From contig JAJRTE010000226.1 of assembly GCA_024278455.1 (NCBI GenBank), positions 1-53,798 on the forward strand: a stretch of 53,798 bases of DNA, written 5' to 3'. Both the position numbers and the translations under genes were made by a program. Shown here piece after piece: positions 10,401-18,739 of this stretch; positions within the stretch are counted from its first letter, which is position 1; each line of letters opens with the position of its first letter. Source of the DNA: Myxococcota bacterium. Lineage in GTDB: Bacteria > Myxococcota_A > UBA796 > JAJRTE01. The notes beneath the pieces were generated by a model, which searched no databases, was not told the origin of the DNA, and was given only the letters and a program-made list of their open reading frames with translations.

Positions 10401-11301
10401 CGACGCGGCCAACCACTTCGAGGAAGCGCTGGGCGGATTCGAACAATGCAGGGATTTCTTCTGGACCAGCATCTGCCACTTGTTGCTCTTCTCCAGCTAC
10501 TACAAGCTCGGGAGACTCCACGACGCTCTGGCATGCCTCGACCGGGGCAGGGCCGTGCTCAGGCGCGTGGAAGGAAGCCATCCCTATCAGCGAAGGCTCG
10601 ACGCCGCCGCCTGCTGGCTTCATGCGCAGATGGGCAACATGGTCGCCGACGACGCCGTGCAGCGGATGCGGGAGATCCTTCCTCGCCATTCCGAAGCTGG
10701 TGACATGTTGTTCGCTGCCGCCGCGACATGGATGGAGGGCGAACTCCTGCTCCGCGCCGGGCAGCACGAACGTGCCATCGAAGTGCTGGAACAGGCGACC
10801 GCACCCGGGGAGCGACGCCTCGCTTTCGAGTGGGACATGCCCCCTTACCTGTACCTGGCTCGCGCGCTGATCGAACGCCTGCGGCTGGCACGTGCGCGAG
10901 GGCTTCCCCTCGAGCGTGCGACGCTGCGCAAAATCGGGCGCCTGGTCCTTCTCGGGCTCGCCATGACCAAGTACCGGCACAGGAGTTCCCGGTCCAACGC
11001 ACTGCTGTGCAAGGCCATGCTCTGCTGGCTGCGGGATGACCGCACGAAGGCGGCGACGTTTTTCGCCAGGAGCCGCCACGTGGCGCGGGCCCAGGGGGCC
11101 GCCTTGTGGTTGGCCGACGCCCACTACGAGGAGGCACGGTGCTGGATCGAGTCCGGGGAGGCCGCCGGCCGCACGGATGTGCGAGAGGGACTCCGCCTCG
11201 CTCTCGAGACATACGAACAATCAGGCGCCACGCTCCAGGCAGACAATGCCAGGCGGCTTCTGAACCACATCGACCCCACCCCGCTGCCTGCCGCGCCGTA
11301 G
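7417..11301 (+). CDS. Ser/Thr protein kinase - AAA ATPase - TPR regulator
   Basis: About 1294 residues. The N-terminal kinase has the glycine loop GRGGMGVVY (residues 45-53), Lys68 in ALKV, a catalytic loop HFDLKPAN (about 155-162, the usual HRD Arg replaced by Phe), DFG at about 176-178, and an APE motif in PQYMAPE. From about residue 310 an AAA_16-type ATPase follows, with Walker A GPGGVGKS (about 344-351) and Walker B FVLCLDDMQW (about 467-476). The last 600 residues are TPR-like helical repeats. This three-part architecture is common in myxobacterial signalling, where the kinase is thought to report a state sensed by the ATPase-TPR part. The start could be ATG 7417, ATG 7423 or GTG 7414; no strong ribosome site decides it. 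A non-RD catalytic loop suggests activation without activation-loop phosphorylation. Confidence 0.9.
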   Translation: MRMKDETYRPPQSYPTVEIRPGSGLAPLLVGAMINGRYRVSDVLGRGGMGVVYRVEDTAHGNRVLALKVMNALTGDCHEQVKAEFRMMSRLRHPNVAAVYDIEPVVGTDTFLFTMEYVDGPTVADAARGMRWRDFLEHLVQVCRALSYVHSRRVIHFDLKPANVMVTKSGQVKVVDFGVALVRATNEPVPLRGTPQYMAPELIRGDWRIDHRVDIYSLGIMSYELLCGRLPFVADSLTELMICHQNQKIVFGGSVRVPEWLKNVVTRMAAKDPADRFPTANAVIEAVNRGGGLDFELETRETKESYIFSSRFVGRGLQLTRVRDYVASRAGGNCALPASLFVVGPGGVGKSRLLQEVRHFAQLARIRFVSGQCYEDALHVYEPIGTVTRVLASLAEAHELRDLLDAYGSDLAMVAAGSRDGDAEGGRGGADGAAAEDVSGDGSSLELDRLLGRIAEFMVLLSRTVPFVLCLDDMQWAREVVTRLVHHLVRRLKHSGTGGGARIAVLAACRDDEVEGSPTGRLMELLRSSGDLATVVLEPLGPDQVQLVIQSMLGVDTLPAPFVERVFRETDGTPFFIEEVMRALVESGAVRVRGGRWSAGENIGALEIPSGMAEVLARRLSFLDERSREVLIVMAVCGSPVPAVVLQRGAGLGAVELFNALGDLVRRRLAIQIVGDGVRYRVGHDRMRALLYGRLTDEERMSWHRAVGEALEAVAGDDERPVLELARHFFVAGDRDKALHYSVEGGKRAMAGFAFDLAIQLFGQARSLVLETGIASPSLQQIDEWLGDCHAIQGRHEESLACYHRASSAGDESGTATLDGARIRWKVGLVMMTRDDWHEAARESWAAIRALGGREPRTWLGFLAGTLVEGVRHLFHRVFPRLVRRWVTPAQRKRLQEMTAAYDRLVIAYAMLDPFRAGLVTLRASNLSDFLGPSTCACEAKSEMCILARVLFPRWATYRYGLQALEMARDLGSVWHEADAHRAIGVSASFAGHALDAANHFEEALGGFEQCRDFFWTSICHLLLFSSYYKLGRLHDALACLDRGRAVLRRVEGSHPYQRRLDAAACWLHAQMGNMVADDAVQRMREILPRHSEAGDMLFAAAATWMEGELLLRAGQHERAIEVLEQATAPGERRLAFEWDMPPYLYLARALIERLRLARARGLPLERATLRKIGRLVLLGLAMTKYRHRSSRSNALLCKAMLCWLRDDRTKAATFFARSRHVARAQGAALWLADAHYEEARCWIESGEAAGRTDVREGLRLALETYEQSGATLQADNARRLLNHIDPTPLPAAP

Positions 11302-11503
11302 CACCTCTTGCCTCCGGCAGCAGGCCCGTTCGCATGCTCCGCGCCACGCCGGAACCCGAACAGGGCGGTTGCTGGGCAGGGGACCGGGAGCAAGGAGGAG
11401 GCCGCCCCATGCCGGGACTTCATAGAAACCCCATTGCAGGAGATCCTCATGGAAGAGGAGGCGAAACTGCCCGTGGAAAAGAGAAAAGAGGAGCGGGTTG
11501 GGC

Positions 11504-11617
11504 GTGCTGTCTTCCGAGGCCCAGGCGGACGGCATTCCCTGCGAAGAGCTGGACTTCGATTGCGAAAACTGCGAGAACGCCGGCTGGAAGGATGACGCCG
11601 GCACCGAGGACGGTTGA
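11504..11617 (+). CDS. Possible small acidic Cys peptide
   Basis: A 37-codon frame opens with GTG about 10 nt after GAGGAG and ends at TGA. The peptide is acidic with three Cys in a tight motif (IPCEELDFDCENCEN) and an Asp-rich tail. It lies in the 339-bp gap after the kinase gene, 23 nt before the convergent metalloenzyme gene. Nothing but composition and the ribosome site supports it; it could be chance. No family recognised. Confidence 0.2.
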   Translation: MLSSEAQADGIPCEELDFDCENCENAGWKDDAGTEDG

Positions 11618-11640
11618 GTCGCTTCGACCCGGCCCGGATG

Positions 11641-12561
11641 TCAGGAACCCGACAGCAGGTCGAGCAAGACCGGTGCAAGGTCGGCCAGGTCGCGCGTGCG
11701 CTGGACCACGGTGTCCGCGCCCGGTCCCCAGGCGGCGACAGGGACCGGGTTCGACGTGTGGCCTCGAGCACACATATCCTCCAGGTTCCCATGATCGCTG
11801 GCGAGGACGAGCAGGCGCTCCTCCAGGGGCGTCGCTCCTAGCAGTCCGGACAGGAACCTCTCCACGAGTTCCACGTGGCCGACAGCCGCCTCGAGGTCGC
11901 CCCGGTGACCCACATGGTCGGTCCAGAAGTGTTCGAACAGCGCGAATTCCCACTCCGAAGCCGCTCGAGCCAGGTGTCTGCCCGCTTCTTCCGGCGCGAG
12001 CAGCGGAATCCTGTCCCCGTAGCGCTTCTGCAACATCTCCTGCGTGATGTCGTGGTACAGCGCCTTGCCGGCCAGCATGTCCTCGATCATGAACAGGGGG
12101 CGCCCCAGCGACATGGCGGTGATGGTGGAGACCGAGTGGGGCCATCCCATCTCGTGGAACCGTGGTGTGTAGCCGTTGAGGAACGCGGCAGAGCGCCCTG
12201 ACCGGCTCGCCCGGAGCAGCATGTTGTGGTCGCGGATGATGCGGGCCAGTTTCTCGTTGGGGAAGGCCGTCAGGTGATGGCCGAGAAGCTCCGCACAGTT
12301 GATACCCGTGAAGAGAGTAGCCTGTCCAGTGGCACTCTGGGGCGTGCCGGACACGCCGAGACAGGCGTCCGCCGACCCGTACCTGCCGGCCCGGGCGATC
12401 GGGTCGGCAGCGGCCGGGAATCGAAACCGCGTGCCCGCTCCGTCCAGGAACTGGGGAAAGAAACCATACCGCGCATGGTGGAACGGGTTGCAGGACCCAT
12501 CGTCCACCCCGATACCTATCCCGTCCAGAAAGATGAACAGGATGCCATCAGGACGTACCAT
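11641..12561 (-). CDS. Alkaline-phosphatase-superfamily metalloenzyme
   Basis: A 306-residue protein of the phosphopentomutase / cofactor-independent phosphoglycerate mutase / alkaline phosphatase superfamily. Metal-binding motifs are in order: FIFLDGIGIG at the N-terminus (Asp ligand), SATGQATLFTG (the Thr/Ser nucleophile region in this superfamily), FWTDHVGH (Asp and His ligands), ASDHGNLEDM and GHTSNPVPV (Asp, His, His ligands). The cap domain that defines phosphopentomutase is short, so the substrate is uncertain; a phosphate or sulfate ester is likely. No signal peptide, so cytoplasmic. It follows the MopE-like gene by 45 nt on the same strand. Confidence 0.8.
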   Translation of the reverse strand: MVRPDGILFIFLDGIGIGVDDGSCNPFHHARYGFFPQFLDGAGTRFRFPAAADPIARAGRYGSADACLGVSGTPQSATGQATLFTGINCAELLGHHLTAFPNEKLARIIRDHNMLLRASRSGRSAAFLNGYTPRFHEMGWPHSVSTITAMSLGRPLFMIEDMLAGKALYHDITQEMLQKRYGDRIPLLAPEEAGRHLARAASEWEFALFEHFWTDHVGHRGDLEAAVGHVELVERFLSGLLGATPLEERLLVLASDHGNLEDMCARGHTSNPVPVAAWGPGADTVVQRTRDLADLAPVLLDLLSGS

Positions 12562-12606
12562 GGAAAGGCCGCCTTCCGACCGGCAAGGAATCTCGCACGG
12601 CGCGAC

Positions 12607-13803
12607 TCAGTTGCACTCGAGGGCGAGGGGCAGGGGTTCTGAGGTGAGCACGACCGTCGCGGCGTCGGGCTGCCCGTTGCCGTCCAGGTCCACATCCAGT
12701 ACGACCAGGCCGGCCAACTCGGGCGACCCGAGGCTATTTGCCAGTTCCACTATGTCGCTTTCGGTCATGACAGCCTCGAGACGGTAGCCGTCGAGGTCGG
12801 TGAAATCGCCGGAACTGACAGCCGTGCCGCTCATCGTGGCGTTTTGCAGCGTCAGGAAGATGTCGAGCGTCGTGACGGGGACGGGGAGAACCATGGTGTC
12901 GGCAGCACAGGTGAACAGGCCGTCCGCGTCGATCTCCCCGCCCTCGAGGGAGGTGAGCCATCCACTCGCCGGGGGTTCGGGGGGCGGCCCGGGCGCGTAC
13001 TCGCCGATCACGGTCAGGAAGCCCGACACGGGGAAGGTCGTGGTTGACGGGACACCGTCGAACACCATTGCGACGGGAAAATCGTTGCCGTAGGCCTGCA
13101 AGGTGTCGTTCAGGATACCGCGCACCACCTGCTGCGTGCCTCCTCCGAACTGCTCGAACACGATGTCCACGGTCAGTTGCACCGCGGTCCCGCACGGTTG
13201 CTCGGTCTGGAAACAGGTCTCGTAGGTCACCGGCCATGCAGCGGGAACCGAGTAGTCCTGGTCGATGTCCAGCTTCGCGCAGTAGGCAGAGTCCGCCTCG
13301 AGTTCGAGGTAGGTGCTGGAGACGAAAGTCTGGGCGGGAGCCAGCACGCTCTCGATCTCCTGGTACGTGCCTCCCGCAGGCTTGAAGCTGACGTGCAGGG
13401 CGGCGGGGTCGCCCGTGTATTCCTCGCTGAAGTAGAAGCGGACCTGCATTTGCAGGGGAACGCCGACGGCGTCCGAGGCCGGGTAACTCCCGTCGATGTA
13501 GAAGGTGCATTCCGGGTCGCCGCCGGCGCAATCGCTGTCGACGCCGTCGCCGCAGATGTCCAGTGCACCGGGGTGCGTACTCGCGTCCGTGTCGTCGCAA
13601 TCCAGTTCCTCGAGGGGATAGGCACCGATGCATTCGGCGCCGTTCATGTACCCGTCTTCGTCGACGTCGAATCCTTCGTCGACCAGTCCGTCACCGTCGT
13701 TGTCCTGGCCGTCGCAAACTTCGTCGGCCGGTTGGCAACCATCCTGGCCCATGAAGGGCACGGCAGCGAGCGCCAGCAAGGGTAGGAGAATCTTCGGGTT
13801 CAT
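12607..13803 (-). CDS. MopE-like secreted metal-binding repeat protein with Ig-like domain
   Basis: A 398-residue exported protein: signal peptide MNPKILLPLLALAAVPFMG, then Asp/Cys-rich repeats of the MopE 'putative metal-binding motif' type (DEVCDGQDNDGDGLVDEG, LDCDDTDASTHPGA, LDICGDGVDSDCAGGDPEC). These resemble calcium-binding EF-loop or thrombospondin type 3 repeats. From about residue 105 an Ig-like Big_5-type domain begins (YPASDAVGVPLQMQVRF), followed by a beta-rich region to the C-terminus. A Cys lies just after the hydrophobic core (QDGC), but it does not fit a lipobox well. ATG is preceded by AGAGG. Role likely structural or adhesive at the cell surface. A second MopE-type protein is encoded at 38.5-40.5 kb. 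Confidence 0.8.
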   Translation of the reverse strand: MNPKILLPLLALAAVPFMGQDGCQPADEVCDGQDNDGDGLVDEGFDVDEDGYMNGAECIGAYPLEELDCDDTDASTHPGALDICGDGVDSDCAGGDPECTFYIDGSYPASDAVGVPLQMQVRFYFSEEYTGDPAALHVSFKPAGGTYQEIESVLAPAQTFVSSTYLELEADSAYCAKLDIDQDYSVPAAWPVTYETCFQTEQPCGTAVQLTVDIVFEQFGGGTQQVVRGILNDTLQAYGNDFPVAMVFDGVPSTTTFPVSGFLTVIGEYAPGPPPEPPASGWLTSLEGGEIDADGLFTCAADTMVLPVPVTTLDIFLTLQNATMSGTAVSSGDFTDLDGYRLEAVMTESDIVELANSLGSPELAGLVVLDVDLDGNGQPDAATVVLTSEPLPLALECN

Positions 13804-14500
13804 GTCGACCTCTCATGCGTGTGTGGGGTTGTACTCTCGGCTTGCCGGGTGGACATTCCGCCGCGGCACCGGGTGAACCCGGCTCCCCTGCCGGGCGCAC
13901 TCTCCAGGGCGGTATGGAACGCTGTTCGGATTTTATTCAGCGTAGCACGCTCGAGGGGCACGGCGCAACCACAACCAGGCTCCGGGCGATGTTTGCGTGG
14001 TTGCACGAGCGCCTGCGAAGTTTCCGTCATGCCTGCTCGAGGAAGCTCTGGATACGGTCGATGTCCGTGGGGTTGGCGCCGGGGAGGGATCTGCCCGGTA
14101 GGTCGCCGTGACCTCGGCGTTCCGGTCCTGTCATCGTGCGAGCGGCGTAGCCCTCGACGCCTCCGTCGGCAACGGATCTCGCGGGCGTGAACTGGTCGTG
14201 TATTCGTGGGTAGCCTGGGATCCACGAGGGCCAGAAGGTGTAGTCCAGAGGGATGACGACGTGGTAGAGTGGGATCGTTGCGATTCTCATGCCGGGCCCC
14301 CGGGCAGGGTGGTGTGGTTGTACTTGCTGGCCGCAGGCCGATTTGGTACTGTATCCGACATCGGGATGGTGTGCAATGGGTGTCCGGGGTCGTTCGGTAC
14401 ATCCGGCGATCACCGATTCCGCTGTGCAAGTTGAGACACAACGGAACCGGGTGCGGGGGACAGGCCTTTCCGCATTCGAATCACAGGCGTGGAGGACAGC
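13804..14500. other. Intergenic region between a minus-strand MopE-like gene and fadD
   Basis: Nearly 700 bases with no frame that resembles a protein on either strand. CTCGAG palindromes occur here (for example near 13951 and 14037), as in coding DNA. The only functional element seen is the promoter-like pair at 14324-14352 in front of the acyl-CoA synthetase. Confidence 0.5.
14324..14352 (+). promoter_or_regulatory. Sigma70-like promoter for the acyl-CoA synthetase
   Basis: TTGCTG at 14324-14329 and TACTGT at 14347-14352 are separated by 17 nt. Each hexamer matches consensus at four positions. The start codon is about 150 nt downstream. Confidence 0.4.
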
Positions 14501-16186
14501 ATGGAGCGTATCTGGACCAGGCACTACGAGAAGGGGGTACCGGAAGACCTCGAGATACAAGAAAAGACGCTCGTGGACTTCCTGTACCGAACGGCGGAAC
14601 GATGGCCGGACAATCCGGCGCTGACCCTCAAGGGCAAGACGATCACCTACGCGCGGCTCAAGGACATGGTGGATCGGTTCGCAACGGGGCTGGCCAGGCT
14701 GGGGGTGAGAAAGGACAGCCGGGTGGCCATGTGGATGCCGAACTTGCCGCAGATGGTCATCGGGCACTACGCCACGCTGCGTCTTGGGGCCCAGGTGGTC
14801 AACACGAATCCGCTTTATGTCGAGCGCGAGGTGGAACATCAGTTCAAAGACGCCGGTGTCAGCGTGGTCGTGACCTGTGATTTTTTGTGGTGGTACAAGC
14901 TCAGGGGTATCATGGCCAAGGTCCCCACCGTGGAGCACGTGGTGGTGACGTCCATCGCCGACTACCTGCCGTTCCCCTTGAATTTCATTGCACCGTTCAA
15001 GCTGAAGAAGACCCAACAGTACGTGAAGGTGCCGCCTGAGAAGAACGTCCACTTCTTCAAGGAGATCATCGCGTCCAATCCGCCGAACCCGCCCGCAGTG
15101 GACTTTCCGTTCGACCACCTCGCCGTCTTGCAGTACACGGGAGGCACGACCGGGGTGTCCAAGGGGGCGATGTTGACCCACAGGAACGTCTCGGTCAACG
15201 CCCAGCAGTGCGCTTCGCGGTTCCCCATCGTGGAGGAGGGCAGGGAAGTCCTGCTGGCTTGCCTCCCCTACTTCCACAGCTTCGGCATGACCGTCTCCAT
15301 GAACTGGCCGCTGCTGGCGGGTGCGCATATCGTTCTCATGCCCAACCCGCGTGACATCGACGACATGGTGAAGAGCATCATGAAGTACAAGGTCACGCTC
15401 TTTCCGGCGTTGCCGGCCCTGTTCGTGGCCATCAACAACTATCCCGGGGTAGACAACCTGGACCTGTCGTCGATCAAGGGCTGCTTCTCCGGCTCCGCGC
15501 CCCTGCCGATCGACGTGATGGAGCGGTTCGAGAAGCTGACGGGGGGCAAGATCACCGAAGGGTTCGGGCTGAGCGAAACCTCCCCTGTCACCCATGTCAA
15601 CCCTCTGAATGGCATGAGAAAAACCGGATCCGTCGGCATCCCCGTCCCGGGCACCGACCAGAAGGTCGTCGATGTCGAGACCGGCGAGAAGGAACTCGGT
15701 TTCGACGAAGAGGGCGAACTCTGCCTCAAGGGACCCCAGGTCATGCTCGGGTACTGGAATCGACCGGACGAGACGGCCAAGGTCCTGCGCGATGGCTGGC
15801 TGTACACTGGTGACCTGGCCAAGATCGACGAGGACGGCTACTGCTTCATCGTCGGGCGCAAGAAGGACATGATCGTCGCCGGGGGCTACAATATCTATCC
15901 TGACGAGGTCGACAACGTCCTCTTCTCCCACCCTGCGGTGCTCGAGGCGGCCACCATCGGGATACCGCACGAAAAGCGGGGAGAGACGGTCAAGTCGTTC
16001 GTCGTCTTGAAGCCTGGCGAGAGTCTGACCGAAGAGGAACTCGTCGCCTACTGCAAGAAGGAACTCGCCGCCTACAAGGTTCCCAAGCAGATCGAATTCA
16101 TCTCCGAGCTGCCCAAGAGTTCCATGATGAAGATCCTGCGTCGAGAGCTTCGTGAAAGGGAACTCGCCAAGATACAGGGCAAGTGA
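14501..16186 (+). CDS. fadD: Long-chain fatty acid-CoA ligase
   Basis: A 561-residue member of the ANL adenylating enzymes that activates a fatty acid with ATP and CoA. The start ATG follows GGAGGACAGC. Motifs in order: P-loop-like YTGGTTGVSKGA (about residue 214), core YFHSFGMT, EGFGLSETSPV (adenine/substrate motif, about 350-360), the hinge TGDLAKIDEDGY (about 434), GYNIYPDEVDN, and a C-terminal LPKSSMMKILRREL. In that last motif the usual Gly before the catalytic Lys is Met; the Lys (MKIL) is kept. Full family length. It stands alone with its own predicted promoter and is convergent with a kinase gene 42 nt away. With the acyl-CoA dehydrogenase and crotonase nearby it supports fatty-acid degradation. 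Confidence 0.93.
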   Translation: MERIWTRHYEKGVPEDLEIQEKTLVDFLYRTAERWPDNPALTLKGKTITYARLKDMVDRFATGLARLGVRKDSRVAMWMPNLPQMVIGHYATLRLGAQVVNTNPLYVEREVEHQFKDAGVSVVVTCDFLWWYKLRGIMAKVPTVEHVVVTSIADYLPFPLNFIAPFKLKKTQQYVKVPPEKNVHFFKEIIASNPPNPPAVDFPFDHLAVLQYTGGTTGVSKGAMLTHRNVSVNAQQCASRFPIVEEGREVLLACLPYFHSFGMTVSMNWPLLAGAHIVLMPNPRDIDDMVKSIMKYKVTLFPALPALFVAINNYPGVDNLDLSSIKGCFSGSAPLPIDVMERFEKLTGGKITEGFGLSETSPVTHVNPLNGMRKTGSVGIPVPGTDQKVVDVETGEKELGFDEEGELCLKGPQVMLGYWNRPDETAKVLRDGWLYTGDLAKIDEDGYCFIVGRKKDMIVAGGYNIYPDEVDNVLFSHPAVLEAATIGIPHEKRGETVKSFVVLKPGESLTEEELVAYCKKELAAYKVPKQIEFISELPKSSMMKILRRELRERELAKIQGK

Positions 16187-16228
16187 TCGGCCGGGCCGGC
16201 CGGGCTGGTCACGAAGGTCCCGCCCGTG

Positions 16229-17911
16229 TCACTGGACAAGGATGGCCAGGACGACCAGGATGACCAGCCCGATGCAGGCGCCGAACAGGATGGGGGCCAG
16301 GGTGCTCGGTTGGGCCTCGTGAAGGGACCCGACCTGGACCGGGAAAGACGGGGGGGGGTCGTCCATGTCGGCGAGGTCGATGTTGCCATCCGCCTCGTCT
16401 TCTCCATCGTGGGGATCGATGCCCGGGGGGGGCCAGGAGGGCAACCCGCCCAGGATCGAAGGCATGCGGGCCCCGGGCGTTCGTGAGGGCGGTGCTCTCC
16501 GTTCCGAGGTATCGGCCTCGAGGGGGGCCGGCGCGGTGACCTCGCTGTCCCCGGGTTGAGGGGCGCCGTCATCGTTCCCGGCCGCTCCCAGCAGCCTCGA
16601 CCTGTCGATTCCATCGCTCGCGCCGAACGCCTGTTCCGTCGTGTCTCCTCCAGCGTCCTCGGCCTGGTCTCCTGGTGTTCCGCCGCTCCCTTGTCCCAGC
16701 AACTCCGACAACTCGGCCGGCGGCAGGGGTTCCGTCAGCGTGGCCGCACCCACGTCTTCGGGCGGCGTGCTCTGGATCGTCTGCGTGTCGCCGCTGATGG
16801 TGTCGCCTTCCATTGCCCCATCTTCGGCTTCCTGGCTGCCTTCCGCTGCTTCGGCGTGCGCCGTCACGGTCGCCTGCCCATCTTCGGCTGCCTCCTCCTG
16901 CTCCTGGCCCGGCACGGTTTCATACTCGGCCAGAATGGCGTCCACGTCGGTGACGAGCCGGGTGGCCGCATCCTCGACGTTCTCGTCCAGGTTCCGTATC
17001 TTGCGCAGGTGGTCGGCAAGGCGTCTCCGGTTGAGCACGCCGTGGAACATGTTGCCCAACTCCTGGAACATCTCCCCGGCCTTCTGGTAGCGCTCCTCCA
17101 CTTCTCTCGCCAGCGACTTCTTCAACACGTTGAGGAATCGCCGGTCCGCACCCTGGATGGTGGCCTCGAGGTGCTTGTTGATGTCGAGCGTCGCGACCTG
17201 CTTGAGAATGGCGAAGACGTTCGCTCCGTCGAACAGCCGGTCGAGGGTGAGGAGTTCGTAGAAGATGCTTCCGGCAGCGAACACATCCGAGGATTGTGTG
17301 ACTTCGGTGTTGCCAAGGATCTGCTCCGGGGCCATGTAGCTCGGCGACCCCTTGGCCGTGAACTCCTGGGTCTCGTAGCGCTTGATCGCCGCCTTGGCCA
17401 CGCCGAAATCCACGATCTTCACCATGCCCCGGTCATCGATCAGGATGTTCGAAGGCTTGAGATCCCGGTGAATGACGTTCAACGGCTCCTTGGTTATCGG
17501 GTCGGTGGCGCTGTGCGCATACTCGAGACCTTCCAGGAGCTGGAACATGATCGCGAAGATGATATCCGTCGTGACCTGTTGCTCCACCTCCCGGTGGTAG
17601 GCGAAGATGTCTTCCAGGGTCAGCCCGTCGATGTGCTCCATGACCAGGTAGAGGTCATGCCCCTCCTGGATGAAGTCGTACACCTCCACGATGTTGTGAT
17701 GGTGCAGCTTGGCGCAGATCCGGGCCTCGTTGATGAAGTTGCGGCGGAATCTCTCGTTGCTCGCAAGGTTGGGCAGGATCTTCTTGATCGCGACGACCTT
17801 TTCGAAATCACCCTCGCCACGAACGTGCCCCACGAACACCTCGGCCATGCCTCCGTCGCCGATCTTGGAAACGATGGTGTACTTCCCGACTTTCCCGTCC
17901 TGGTGTTCCAT
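16229..17911 (-). CDS. Tail-anchored Ser/Thr protein kinase
   Basis: About 560 residues from the chosen ATG. The kinase domain is complete: GDGGMAEVF (18-26), Lys43 in AIKK, HRDLKPSN (about 146-153), DFG (about 168), SYMAPEQ (about 190). A long, low-complexity acidic region (Glu/Asp/Ala/Pro/Thr-rich, about 370-530) follows, and the protein ends in one hydrophobic segment (LAPILFGACIGLVILVVLAI) only three residues from the C-terminus. The kinase would therefore be held on the cytoplasmic membrane face by a tail anchor with no extracytoplasmic sensor domain, unlike PknB-type receptors. The frame continues 36 codons upstream, but the kinase fold begins right after the chosen Met; no strong ribosome site decides it. 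Substrates unknown. Confidence 0.88.
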   Translation of the reverse strand: MEHQDGKVGKYTIVSKIGDGGMAEVFVGHVRGEGDFEKVVAIKKILPNLASNERFRRNFINEARICAKLHHHNIVEVYDFIQEGHDLYLVMEHIDGLTLEDIFAYHREVEQQVTTDIIFAIMFQLLEGLEYAHSATDPITKEPLNVIHRDLKPSNILIDDRGMVKIVDFGVAKAAIKRYETQEFTAKGSPSYMAPEQILGNTEVTQSSDVFAAGSIFYELLTLDRLFDGANVFAILKQVATLDINKHLEATIQGADRRFLNVLKKSLAREVEERYQKAGEMFQELGNMFHGVLNRRRLADHLRKIRNLDENVEDAATRLVTDVDAILAEYETVPGQEQEEAAEDGQATVTAHAEAAEGSQEAEDGAMEGDTISGDTQTIQSTPPEDVGAATLTEPLPPAELSELLGQGSGGTPGDQAEDAGGDTTEQAFGASDGIDRSRLLGAAGNDDGAPQPGDSEVTAPAPLEADTSERRAPPSRTPGARMPSILGGLPSWPPPGIDPHDGEDEADGNIDLADMDDPPPSFPVQVGSLHEAQPSTLAPILFGACIGLVILVVLAILVQ

Positions 17912-18262
17912 CCGGATCGACTCGCATCCTGTTGCAGCAGCTCGTCCACGTCGCGGACCGGAAAAGGGGCGCATGGCCCCTGCTAGTCTGCCGGGCATTC
18001 GAAGAGGGACAAAATGCAAGAAAAACCGAATGGATCCTACGTGGCCGCACAGTGCGTGTCAAGATTTTTCGCCCGCGTGCCGCGGTGTTCCACGGGTGCG
18101 CCCATGCTCCTCCTGTCGGCCCGCTGCCCCCGATCGGGCCATCCTGTCTGGCACCGGCGCGGATATGTCCGGAATTCCCGCGTCGAGCCGCTTCACCCCG
18201 CCCCCCCCAGGACTCGACAGTCATGAACTCATGTTCATAGTCGGCCCAGGAGGGCAGCAGCG
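17912..18262. other. Intergenic region before the DUF134 pseudogene
   Basis: About 350 bases between divergent genes. No coding frame, hairpin or promoter pair I would defend was found, apart from the ribosome site AGGAGG at its right end that serves the DUF134 gene. Confidence 0.4.
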
Positions 18263-18618
18263 ATGCCACGACCGCATTGCTCTCGGAGAATCGCCGGAAG
18301 AGCCGCATCGCCGGTTTTCAAGTCAGAAGGCGTGCCAGCGCGTGAACTCGAGGAGGTCACGATGACCCTCGATGAATTCGAGGCGCTGCGCCTGGCAGAC
18401 CTGAACGGGATGTACCAGGCGGATGCTGCGAATGAGATGGGGTGTCTCGAACCAGGTTCAGCCGGATCATCGAGTCGGCGCACCGGAAGGTGGCCGATGT
18501 GATGCTTTCTGGCGGCATTGGGCGCCGAGCCGTCGACTTTTTCGACCAGTTCGGGATCGAGGCGGTCAGTGGCGCCACGGGCGGACCTCATCCCCCGGCC
18601 CCATACGCGCTGACTTAA
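18263..18618 (+). pseudogene. DUF134/UPF0251 DNA-binding protein, frameshifted
   Basis: The first 60 codons encode the typical UPF0251 start (MPRPHCSRRI, FKSEGVPARELEEV, TLDEFEALRLADLNGMYQ). At ATG GGG TGT (18437-18445) the frame breaks. Adding one G to the G-run at 18439-18442 restores MGVSRTRFSRIIESAHRKVAD, the family's helix-turn-helix, and continues to TAA at 18616-18618 through VDFFDQFGIEAVSGATG. The family is a putative regulator found largely in anaerobes. AGGAGG lies 10 nt before the ATG, so expression signals are intact. Either a recent single-base deletion or a sequencing/assembly error in a homopolymer. Confidence 0.85.
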
Positions 18619-18739
18619 GAGATTCGTAGCTGGCAAGGTCCGCGAAGAGTAAGCGCTCAACAAACCCCACCTACCGCTGGGTGTCCGCCCAGGAGATAAT
18701 GTCGGGCAGCCGAAACACCATGTAATGACGAGGTTGTCC

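Noticed and set aside
8797..11220. 807-codon minus-strand frame opposite the kinase-AAA-TPR gene
   Set aside because: High-GC shadow; the plus-strand frame carries all kinase and ATPase motifs.
14027..15970. 647-codon minus-strand frame opposite the acyl-CoA synthetase
   Set aside because: Antisense shadow; no motif and no plausible start context.
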